A stretch of DNA of 64,000 nt from Euzebyella saccharophila (lineage in GTDB: Bacteria > Bacteroidota > Bacteroidia > Flavobacteriales > Flavobacteriaceae), in assembly GCF_014855495.1 (NCBI RefSeq), contig NZ_JACYFJ010000002.1, forward strand, positions 930,001 to 994,000. Direction: 5' to 3'. Position 1 is the stretch's first letter. Each line of letters opens with the position of its first letter. The translations under genes and the position numbers were made by a program. Below the pieces are notes generated by a model. It searched no databases and was not told where the DNA came from. It was given only the letters and a program-made list of their open reading frames with translations. Shown piece after piece: positions 52,952 to 60,824 of this stretch.

Positions 52952-54940
52952 TTATTTTTTATAGGCGAGCAAGCGCAATGCATTGACCACCACTACCAAT
53001 GTAGAGCCTTCGTGAACCGCCACGGCTATGCCGATACTTGCCCAACTCATTATGGTCGCAGGGATTAAAAAGGCTACAACCCCCAAACTTACCCATAAGT
53101 TTTGCCTGATAATAGCTTTTGCTTTTCTGCTCAAACCAATGGCAAAGGGTAGGGTTTCCAGTTTATCGGCCATCAGCGCTATATCTGCTGTCTCCAAGGC
53201 CACGTCGCTTCCCGCTGCACCCATTGCAATGCCAACGGTGCTGTTTGCCATAGCAGGGGCATCATTGACACCATCGCCGACCATTGCCAGTTTATTTTCC
53301 TGTTCCGCAAGCTTTTTGATGGCTTCCACTTTTTCCTCGGGCAGCAGGCTACCACGGGCTTCTGTCAGCCCGATTTCCTCCGCTACAGCGTCGGCCACTT
53401 TCTGGTTGTCGCCCGTAAGCATAATCATCTTCTTGATGCCTATTTCCTTCAGTTGCGAAAGGGTTTCCCTGGCCTTTTCCCTTGGGGTGTCCATTAGCCC
53501 GAGCATCCCTATAAATTCATCGCCCCTTTTTATTAGCATCGTGGTTTTGCCTTCACCTTCGAGGTTTCTTACCTTTTCCGAGACTTTATCGGGGACACCA
53601 TCATCTATATCCTCAAAGAGTTCCAGATTGCCTATAAAGACAGGGCTTTCCTGATAGCTCGCCTTTATACCCTTGCCCTGAATAGCTTCCAGATTATCGG
53701 CATCGGGTATCTTATTGTCCTTTCCGAGCATTTCCATTCCGTCCCGAACCACGGCTTTCGCCAAGGGATGGTCGCTGAGTTCTTCCACCGCGACCGCAAT
53801 TTCCAAAAACTCCTTTTCTTCAATGTTGCCCAGAGTTTTCACATCGGTGAGTTTTGGTTTTCCTTCGGTAAGTGTTCCCGTTTTGTCAAAAGCGAGAGCG
53901 GTAAGTACCCCTAAATCTTCCAAGGGGCGGCCGCCTTTTATCAAAACCCCGCCTCGTGCTGCTCTTGCTACACCACTCAATACAGCAGATGGCGTAGATA
54001 TAGCCAAGGCACAAGGACTGGCTGCCACAAGTACCGCCAAGGAACGGTACAGGCTTTCATTCCACGTTTCATCAATGACCAGGAAAGCAAAATTCAATAG
54101 TATGACCAATAAGATTACCGATGGCACGTAGTACCGCTCAAACTTGTCGGTCAACAATTGTGTGGGCGATTTTTGGTCCTGGGCCTCTTGAACCATAGTG
54201 ACCAAGCGGTTGAGAGTAGAATCTTTTGCCTCTTTGATTACCTTTATTTCAAGGGTGTTGTTGCCATTGATAGTTCCAGAAAAAACACGGTTCTCGTCCG
54301 GGATATCGCTTTTTGCTGTATATTCCTTATCGGGATTTTCTATTGGTGTTTTGTCCACCGGAACGCTTTCCCCGGTAATGGGTGACTGGTCTATACTACT
54401 ATTGCCCTTTACAATAACACCATCGGCAGATATTTTACTGTTTGGGCGTACCACGATAGTATCACCTATCTGTAACTCTTCTATACCGACTTCAACGGTA
54501 TCGTCATCCTTCTTTAATAGTGCGGTTTTAGGCGCAAGGTCTGTTAATGCTGCAATGGACTTTTTTGCCTTGCCCATTGCGTAGTTTTCCAGTGCGTGAC
54601 CCAGACTAAACAGGAACAGCAACAAGGCACCTTCTGCCCATTCACCCAAATAGGCGGCTCCTGCAGCTGCAACCAGCATCAGGAAATCGATTTCAAACTC
54701 GCCCTTGGCAACTTTGGTAACGGCCTCTTTGAGGGTAAAAAAGCCACCAAAAAAGTAGGCTGCAATATAGAGCCCAAAAGGGATGTTCGCTGAAACCCCT
54801 GAATATTTTTCCAACAGGAAACCTGTAATTAGTGTGACCCCACTTAAAATCGCAAAATAGAGCTCCGTGTTTTTACCGAAGATGCCACCGTGGTCGTGGT
54901 TGTGGGCATCATCTTTGCTGTGTTTTTCCTTGTCTTTCAT
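52952..54940 (-). CDS. P1B-type metal ATPase, HEGST class (P1B-4-like)
   Basis: A 662-residue metal-exporting ATPase of the inner membrane. Landmarks: SPCALAIS in the metal-binding helix, DKTGTLTEGKP (phosphorylation site near residue 350), the Ser-Asp-His-Pro loop (DHPLAKAV), GDGVNDAPAMANS, and in the last helix VAVHEGSTLVVV. SPC with HEGxT marks the P1B-4 class (CoaT/CzcP/PfeT; Co, Zn or Fe). The N-terminus is only a short His-rich segment (KHSKDDAHNHDH); no HMA domain. Its neighbour is the Fur gene, 40 bases downstream. Confidence 0.88.
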   Translation of the reverse strand: MKDKEKHSKDDAHNHDHGGIFGKNTELYFAILSGVTLITGFLLEKYSGVSANIPFGLYIAAYFFGGFFTLKEAVTKVAKGEFEIDFLMLVAAAGAAYLGEWAEGALLLFLFSLGHALENYAMGKAKKSIAALTDLAPKTALLKKDDDTVEVGIEELQIGDTIVVRPNSKISADGVIVKGNSSIDQSPITGESVPVDKTPIENPDKEYTAKSDIPDENRVFSGTINGNNTLEIKVIKEAKDSTLNRLVTMVQEAQDQKSPTQLLTDKFERYYVPSVILLVILLNFAFLVIDETWNESLYRSLAVLVAASPCALAISTPSAVLSGVARAARGGVLIKGGRPLEDLGVLTALAFDKTGTLTEGKPKLTDVKTLGNIEEKEFLEIAVAVEELSDHPLAKAVVRDGMEMLGKDNKIPDADNLEAIQGKGIKASYQESPVFIGNLELFEDIDDGVPDKVSEKVRNLEGEGKTTMLIKRGDEFIGMLGLMDTPREKARETLSQLKEIGIKKMIMLTGDNQKVADAVAEEIGLTEARGSLLPEEKVEAIKKLAEQENKLAMVGDGVNDAPAMANSTVGIAMGAAGSDVALETADIALMADKLETLPFAIGLSRKAKAIIRQNLWVSLGVVAFLIPATIMSWASIGIAVAVHEGSTLVVVVNALRLLAYKK

Positions 54941-55020
54941 ATTATCATTATTTTTGTTATTGTTGATTCAGGTTTAATCCGCTCTTGGGCTTGTATTTTG
55001 TTTAAAGGGTAACACTTTTA

Positions 55021-56955
55021 CTATTTCCAATTCATTTTTTGCAAACGTATTGCATTGAGAATGGCAACGAACGAAACCCCTACATCGGCAAACACAGCCT
55101 CCCACATCGTAGCCAAACCGATGGTACCCAAAACCAGGAAAATCCCTTTTACCCCAAAAGCAAGACCAATATTTTGCCATACGATACGGCGTGTTGAGCG
55201 TCCAATTTGGATACCTCGGGCCATCCTGCTTGGTTGGTCGGTCTGAATGATGACATCTGCGGTCTCTATGGCCACATCGCTGCCCAAACCGCCCATTGCG
55301 ATACCCACATCACTGGCTGCGAGCACGGGTGCATCGTTGATGCCGTCGCCCATAAATGCTACCGTAGATTCAGGTTGTTCTTTGAGCTTTTCGACCTCGT
55401 TGAGCTTATCTTCCGGTAGCAAGCCGCCTTTGGCCCAATCAATATTCAGTTCCTTTGCAACTTGTTGGGTTATGGAATCCTTATCTCCAGAGAGCATTAT
55501 GATTTTAGCTATTCCGGCCTCCCGAATCTGTTGAATGGTGTGATGCGCGTCTTCCTTAAGTTCATCGGCAATGGTCACATAGCCTGCGAATTTTCCATCG
55601 ATGGCGACCATCACTATAGATTCGACTATTGCATCGGTTTCAGGTGGAACATCAACACTATTGGAAGTCATCAATGCTTTGTTGCCGACCAAGACCTGCT
55701 TATGGTTGACTGTGCCCTTTAATCCCTTACCGGCAACTTCACAAACTTCGGATGCCTTAAAATCAGTACCGTCCGCTTTGTATTCCAGAATTGCCTTTGC
55801 AATGGGGTGGGTGGATTGTTCTTCCATCGCCATCAGGTATTTCATAAATTCCACTTCCGCAAAAGCGGATGTATTAATCACTTCCTTAATCTTAAAGACC
55901 CCTTTGGTAACGGTTCCGGTTTTGTCCATCACCACAGTATTCACTTTGGTCATTGCATCGAGAAAGGATGCACCTTTGAACAGGATTCCGTTGCGCGATG
56001 CCGCACCCAGACCGCCGAAATAGCCCAGTGGAATGGAAATGACCAAGGCACAAGGACAGGAAATCACCAAGAAAATTAAAGCTCGGTATAGCCAATCCCT
56101 AAACACATATTCATCGACAAAAAAGTATGGTAACAAAGTGAGTCCGATAGCAAGGAAAACCACGATGGGCGTATAAATCCGTGCAAACTTCCTAATAAAT
56201 AATTCGGTCTTTGATTTCCGGGCCGTGGCATTCTGTACCATCTCCAGAATACGGGCGATGGAACTGTCCTTGAATTTCTTGGTGGTTTCTACTTCGATGA
56301 CACCGTCGAGATTGATGCTTCCCGCAAAGACTTTTTCGTTCTGTGTTATGGTGTCGGGTTTGCTTTCGCCAGTAATGGCAGCTGTATTGAGCGATGCTTT
56401 GTTTGATAGCAGTTTGCCATCCAACGGGATTTTTTCGCCCACCCGTACCTGTATCTTCTCGCCAATATTGACCGTTTCGGGATTGACGGAAACGAAGTCC
56501 CCATTACGATAGACCAATGCCTCGTCCGGTCGTGCATCCAGAAGTGCCCTGATGTTTCCTTTGGCACGGTTTACGGCAGCATTTTGGAACAGTTCGCCCA
56601 CGGCATAGAACAACATCACGGCAACGCCCTCTGGATATTCGCCTATGGCAAATGCTCCCAAGGTTGCGATGGACATCAGGAAAAATTCCGTAAAAAAATC
56701 GCCATTTTTAATACTTTCCCATCCCTCCTTGATGACGGGAAAGCCAACAGGGATGTAGGCCACCGTGTACCACACAATCCTAACCCATCCCTTAAAGAAA
56801 GGAAAGGCATCGAAATAGTCAATGGCAATACCAACTATGAGCATCACAAAGCTGAAAATTGCCGGTAAATAGGTTTTGAGCTTTTTTTCGCTCGCTGAAA
56901 TTACAGTGGACTGTTTCCCTTTTAGCTCCCGTAGCTGTAGTTTTTTCTTTTTCAT
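55021..56955 (-). CDS. P1B-type metal ATPase, CPC/DxG class (ZntA-like)
   Basis: A 644-residue metal-exporting ATPase: ISCPCALVISIP in the metal-binding helix, DKTGTVTKG near residue 343, STHPIAKA, GDGINDAPVLAAS, and EAVFADVGVSFVAILNA in the last helix. CPC with the DxG motif marks the P1B-2 class, exporting Zn, Cd or Pb. There is no N-terminal HMA domain; the N-terminus is basic (KKKKLQLRELKGKQ). The 5' end overlaps the SpoIIAA-like gene by four bases, so both are translated together. Confidence 0.88.
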   Translation of the reverse strand: MKKKKLQLRELKGKQSTVISASEKKLKTYLPAIFSFVMLIVGIAIDYFDAFPFFKGWVRIVWYTVAYIPVGFPVIKEGWESIKNGDFFTEFFLMSIATLGAFAIGEYPEGVAVMLFYAVGELFQNAAVNRAKGNIRALLDARPDEALVYRNGDFVSVNPETVNIGEKIQVRVGEKIPLDGKLLSNKASLNTAAITGESKPDTITQNEKVFAGSINLDGVIEVETTKKFKDSSIARILEMVQNATARKSKTELFIRKFARIYTPIVVFLAIGLTLLPYFFVDEYVFRDWLYRALIFLVISCPCALVISIPLGYFGGLGAASRNGILFKGASFLDAMTKVNTVVMDKTGTVTKGVFKIKEVINTSAFAEVEFMKYLMAMEEQSTHPIAKAILEYKADGTDFKASEVCEVAGKGLKGTVNHKQVLVGNKALMTSNSVDVPPETDAIVESIVMVAIDGKFAGYVTIADELKEDAHHTIQQIREAGIAKIIMLSGDKDSITQQVAKELNIDWAKGGLLPEDKLNEVEKLKEQPESTVAFMGDGINDAPVLAASDVGIAMGGLGSDVAIETADVIIQTDQPSRMARGIQIGRSTRRIVWQNIGLAFGVKGIFLVLGTIGLATMWEAVFADVGVSFVAILNAIRLQKMNWK

Positions 56956-57314
56956 CCTTTTGTTGAGACCCAGGTCATTGCCTGCTCTTTATTTTTAATA
57001 TCAAAAAATTTAACTTCAGACTTTATGAAAAAATCAGTTGCCTTCGCGGCCCATTCCTGCCATTTTTTATTGCCCACAAAGGCCATCTTGCCATAATCTT
57101 CCAAATGAGCCGAATCAATCTTTAGGTCTTCCCAAAAGCCTTTAAGGGTATAGCCTTTAAAATCTTCCATTTCAAAATAGAAATCCACTTTATGCCCTTT
57201 TTCTATGATGTTGTGGATAAGCGGATGCATCTTTTCCATATCCTTTTCCGTAAGTTTCCCGCTGATTTTAGCGGCAATTAGGTGTTCCTGTTCCAAGTTT
57301 ATAATCTGTACCAT
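56952..57314 (-). CDS. SpoIIAA-like (STAS-type) protein 1
   Basis: A 120-residue protein of the SpoIIAA-like family: opening VQIINLEQEHLIAAKISGKL, then KVDFYFEMEDFKGYTLKG, then a DYGKMAFVGNKKWQEWAA motif and the C-terminal helix. The fold resembles STAS domains of anti-sigma antagonists, but the phosphorylated Ser of SpoIIAA is not obvious. It overlaps the CPC-type ATPase gene by four bases; such proteins recur next to metal transporters, with unknown role. Confidence 0.75.
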   Translation of the reverse strand: MVQIINLEQEHLIAAKISGKLTEKDMEKMHPLIHNIIEKGHKVDFYFEMEDFKGYTLKGFWEDLKIDSAHLEDYGKMAFVGNKKWQEWAAKATDFFIKSEVKFFDIKNKEQAMTWVSTKG

Positions 57315-57395
57315 ATTTGTATATCTTTATATTAATCTATTTAAAATATTACTGCATTGTATGTGCAAATATCCATTGGCCTACACTTACTTTTC

Positions 57396-58169
57396 TTAAT
57401 TATAAAGCGCCTTCTCTTTTCCTAAGTGCAAGATGGCTTCGGGCAAATCGAGTTCGCGCGTTCCGTTGCCCGTTCTAATATAAAACCGTGACCTCCCGTC
57501 TTGACTTAGATAGACTGGTGTTTTGGCCGGGTCTATTTCTATGTAGCACACGTCATTTTCTCCATATCTGTAAAAAGATACATTTACAGCCGTACATAAA
57601 TGGGTGCCCAATTTTAAAGATATCAACTGCATCAGGTATTGCTCAAAACCATCTGTACCCGGTTTTTTCAAAGTTTCAAAATCCTGGTTTAGACCGAGGA
57701 TGTTGCCGTTATCGTCTACTCCTATAAGCAATTTACCACCGTTGGTGTTCATAAAGCCCGCAATGGTCTTGGCAATAACAAACTCCAACTGTTTATTCAC
57801 TTTGGATTGACGTAAATCCCACCTCAAGGTAGCCTTGAACTCTACAAACTGATTTTCGCCATTTTTAATAAGCTCTATAATTGTATTGCCGTCAATCCTT
57901 TTCTTTGTTAAAATGAAAATTTTATTTCTTAGAAAAACCATAAGGGTAAGGCTACTGCCCATAATCCCGAACAAAACATTTTTAAATATTTGGTCTATAT
58001 CACCAAAACGTATCGTGTTTTTAATGGTTGCTAAAAAAAGTGCGTACCAGTTACCAGTATCTCCTGTTTCATCATATAAGTAAAGTGATAGTCCCAAGGG
58101 CTGAATGATGAACAGTCCAAAGAGAAAGCCAATTATTATTATGAACGCTATTTTTTTCCTGTAAACCAT
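57396..58169 (-). CDS. Membrane-anchored AlbA_2 (Schlafen-type) protein
   Basis: A 257-residue protein. Two hydrophobic segments at about residues 8-32 and 61-87 anchor it, followed by an AlbA_2 domain (about 103-240): ENQFVEFKATLRWDLRQ opening, then FVIAKTIAGFMNTNGGKLLIGVDDNGNILGLNQD and VYLSQDGRSRFYIRTGNGTR near the end. The domain binds nucleic acids or nucleotides and is found as a cytoplasmic module of regulators. Putting it on a membrane anchor within a metal island is unusual. It lies between the two SpoIIAA-like genes. Confidence 0.75.
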   Translation of the reverse strand: MVYRKKIAFIIIIGFLFGLFIIQPLGLSLYLYDETGDTGNWYALFLATIKNTIRFGDIDQIFKNVLFGIMGSSLTLMVFLRNKIFILTKKRIDGNTIIELIKNGENQFVEFKATLRWDLRQSKVNKQLEFVIAKTIAGFMNTNGGKLLIGVDDNGNILGLNQDFETLKKPGTDGFEQYLMQLISLKLGTHLCTAVNVSFYRYGENDVCYIEIDPAKTPVYLSQDGRSRFYIRTGNGTRELDLPEAILHLGKEKALYN

Positions 58170-58278
58170 TTTTTTTAAACCTTGACTATCTAAATCTTGG
58201 GATTCTTACATTTTTCTTCGGAATTCCTAATTACACACTTTTTCATTTTAAAAAATTCAATATTTTATTTCGCCATCG

Positions 58279-58629
58279 TTATTTTTCAATCCAGCTTTTA
58301 GCAAGTTCTTTATCTTCCGAATGAAAATATTTAATATGTGCCTCAGAGAATGGCAAAAGATTTTTGGTAAATTCTTCCTGCCATTCTATACTACCTACAA
58401 GTGCCACTTTTTTTAAATGGTCTTGTTTTGGAATTTTGAATTCCATTTCATTTTCTACAGTTTGATGCCTTGTATTTTTGACTTCACTGACTTCTATATA
58501 CCAAGCAGCACTTTTGTATTTTTCAAGATGCTCACTAACAGCCGTTAATAACATTGTGGCATCATCTTCGTCCATACCATTTTCTGCCAATGCGTATAGA
58601 ATATTATCTTTTTTATAAATCGCTAACAT
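58279..58629 (-). CDS. SpoIIAA-like protein 2
   Basis: A 116-residue protein related to the one at 56952: KSAAWYIEVSEVKN, then HLKKVALVGSIEWQEEFTK (compare MAFVGNKKWQEWAA) and a C-terminal KELAKSWIEK helix. The family core is recognisable, but the N-terminal part has diverged. It lies 37 bases downstream of the second Fur gene and is likely controlled by it. Confidence 0.65.
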   Translation of the reverse strand: MLAIYKKDNILYALAENGMDEDDATMLLTAVSEHLEKYKSAAWYIEVSEVKNTRHQTVENEMEFKIPKQDHLKKVALVGSIEWQEEFTKNLLPFSEAHIKYFHSEDKELAKSWIEK

Positions 58630-58666
58630 AATAGGATTTTTTATGGTTTATATTTCTTGATATTAA

Positions 58667-59098
58667 CTAGTCTGATTGCCTACTGCACTTCTCACACACA
58701 CCTTTTACAACCAGATTGATATCTTCTGTGATATAACCCTCCGGTAGATTGATTTGTGGTATTTTATGTTCTGTGAGGCAAACGGTTTCATCGCAGTTGC
58801 TGCAATGAAAATGCAGGTGCAGGTCGTTGCCAACCTCACATTCACAATTCTCTTCGCATAGCGCGTACTTTAATACTCCTGTGCCATCTTCAATTTGGTG
58901 GACAATGCCTTTATCTTCAAAGGTTTTCATTGTTCTAAATAGGGTGCTCCTTTCAGATATTTTAAAATCCTTTTCCAGATCGCCAAGGCTAATGGCCACC
59001 TCTAATTCTGCCAAACGCTTATAAGTCATTAGCCGCATAGCTGTTGGTCTTATGCCTTTGCTTTCCAGAAGTTGGACTATTTTTTCCATTTCTATCAC
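58667..59098 (-). CDS. Fur-family metal regulator 2
   Basis: A 143-residue Fur-type repressor, clearly related to the one at 52477: GIRPTAMRLMTYKRLAELE, SERSTLFRTMKTFEDKGIV, then DLHLHFHCSNCDETVCL and GVCEKCSRQSD. An extra Cys-rich insert, CEENCECEVG, stands in front of the His-rich block, so its metal site may differ. A second start at 59089 is possible. It heads the run toward the SpoIIAA-like and AlbA_2 genes and follows the PII-like gene by six bases. Confidence 0.83.
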   Translation of the reverse strand: MIEMEKIVQLLESKGIRPTAMRLMTYKRLAELEVAISLGDLEKDFKISERSTLFRTMKTFEDKGIVHQIEDGTGVLKYALCEENCECEVGNDLHLHFHCSNCDETVCLTEHKIPQINLPEGYITEDINLVVKGVCEKCSRQSD

Positions 59099-59104
59099 TG
59101 GGTT

Positions 59105-59443
59105 TTAAAGGTCGTACCGTTTTAGGGATTCACCTGTTTTGATTTGGAAGGCATCCTCAATATCAGATAGATAAATAATTCCGTCGCCAGGTTCGGGCGT
59201 TTTACCATTTGTTAAAATTATTTCAATGGCAGCTTGGGCTTCCTCATTTTGACAAACCAATTCTAGCTTGACCACTGGACTGTCGGTAATATGAAAATCC
59301 AACGACGGTCTTGCTCCCTTTGACTTGAATGCACCGGTGCCTTCTGCTTGAGAAAGGGTCATACTTTTAAACCCATTATCTGATAGGGCTTCAATTACTC
59401 TTTGGATTCGGTTCGGTTTTGTAAATGCTTTTATTTCCTTCAT
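59105..59443 (-). CDS. PII-like protein of metal efflux clusters (PII-NG type)
   Basis: A 112-residue PII-superfamily protein: opening KEIKAFTKPNRIQRVIEAL, a shortened T-loop around GTGAFKSKGARPSLDF, and the nucleotide-binding B-loop GKTPEPGDGIIYLSDIEDAF with IKTGESL. The T-loop lacks the tyrosine and the usual sequence of nitrogen-type GlnB. PII proteins of this kind accompany RND heavy-metal pumps, as here between the Fur gene and the adaptor gene at 59550. It may sense nucleotides or metal to control the pump. Confidence 0.78.
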   Translation of the reverse strand: MKEIKAFTKPNRIQRVIEALSDNGFKSMTLSQAEGTGAFKSKGARPSLDFHITDSPVVKLELVCQNEEAQAAIEIILTNGKTPEPGDGIIYLSDIEDAFQIKTGESLKRYDL

Positions 59444-59549
59444 ATTTTTTAATTTTTAATCGATTTTGAACCGAGCTTGTTTTTTAATTTTAACTAACTA
59501 ATTAAGACGATGAACAAACTCGGAATCAAAATCTCTGATTATTATTGAA

Positions 59550-60803
59550 TTAATGTCCGTGTTCCAGTTCGCCTTTGACCATTTCCGAGGATAGGTTATA
59601 AGCTCCGTTTATCACGACTTGGGCATCTTTTGAAACTTCGGCAGGTAAATTGACTTCAACAAAGCCTAAATCAGATATACCAACCGTAACGGGTATCATT
59701 TTAAATTTCATTTTGTCCGCTTCCATTTCTTCATCTTCATCCAAAATAAAAATAAAGGATTGCTCGCCTTCTTTTATAATGGCAGCTTCCGGTACGGCAA
59801 AACCTTTTTTCTCGCCCTGCACTATTCGTCCTTCCACGTACATTCCTGGCAACAGGTTTTTATCCTTGTTTTCAATATCTGCCAGAACTTCCAAAGCTTT
59901 TGGGTCGGTGTTGAAGGTTTTACCCACAGACCGAACGGTTGCTCTAAGCAGTTCATCTGGACGAGAAGCTGTTGAAAAATATATTTGTTGCCCTTTCTGG
60001 ATTTGCTTTATGTCCTTCTCATATACTTTGAAGTTGACATAAATCTTTGAATTATCACTTATTGAGAACATTTTGGATTGTTGCGCCACGTAATCGCCAA
60101 GGCTAATCATTACTTCATCTACATAGCCACCTATGGGTGTGGTAATGGGAACAGCGGAATATATTTGCCCTTCCGCCACTTTGTCCGGATTAATTCCCAA
60201 CAGTCTCAATTGGGACCGCAAACCATTAACACTGGATGTTGTGGAACGAAATTTTGATTGTGCCATCTGAAATTCCTTGCCCGAAGAAACACCTTTATCA
60301 TAAAGGGTCTGCTTGCGCTCAAAATCCTGTTTTAAAAAGACCAGTTCGTCATTTTTTTCCTGATAATCCTGTTGCATTGCAATGATATCTGGGTGCTCTA
60401 TATATGCCAGTACTTGTCCTTTGTTTACGTTATCTCCAGGTACTACTTTTATGGAACTTACATTTCCGCCAACAAATGGACTGATGTTTGCCTTGTCCTG
60501 TGGGTAAAGTTCCAGCATTCCTGTTACCTTAATGTTGTTCCCTAAATTTCGTTCCTCCAGAGGTTTCGTTTCCAAACCTATGGTTTCGGCTTGTTGCTTT
60601 GTAAGTTCGACAACGCCTTCTTCCTCACTATGACCTCCTTCTTCTTCATTGTGACCTTCTTCGTCGTGCGCATCTTCTCCACCAGCTTCGGTTTTTGATA
60701 CCCCTTCAGCTTCGTTATGACCCAATTCAGAATCGGGTTTGCCGTTACAGCCTACCAATAAGAAGGTTAATAGTACTGTTATAATTATTGCTATATTTTT
60801 CAT
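59550..60803 (-). CDS. RND efflux adaptor lipoprotein (CzcB-like)
   Basis: A 417-residue membrane-fusion lipoprotein: signal ending LLVGC, then a His/Glu-rich mature N-terminus (GHNEAEGV, EDAHDEEGHNEEEGGHSEEE) for metal capture, lipoyl halves (GGNVSSIKVVPGDNVNKGQ, GGYVDEVMISLGDYV), a coiled hairpin and a C-terminal barrel ending LEHGH. It shares its gene row with the fused pump-channel at 60825, 21 bases away, and should bridge the two membranes. Confidence 0.87.
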   Translation of the reverse strand: MKNIAIIITVLLTFLLVGCNGKPDSELGHNEAEGVSKTEAGGEDAHDEEGHNEEEGGHSEEEGVVELTKQQAETIGLETKPLEERNLGNNIKVTGMLELYPQDKANISPFVGGNVSSIKVVPGDNVNKGQVLAYIEHPDIIAMQQDYQEKNDELVFLKQDFERKQTLYDKGVSSGKEFQMAQSKFRSTTSSVNGLRSQLRLLGINPDKVAEGQIYSAVPITTPIGGYVDEVMISLGDYVAQQSKMFSISDNSKIYVNFKVYEKDIKQIQKGQQIYFSTASRPDELLRATVRSVGKTFNTDPKALEVLADIENKDKNLLPGMYVEGRIVQGEKKGFAVPEAAIIKEGEQSFIFILDEDEEMEADKMKFKMIPVTVGISDLGFVEVNLPAEVSKDAQVVINGAYNLSSEMVKGELEHGH

Positions 60804-60824
60804 TATATTCTCCTTTTTTTAGGT

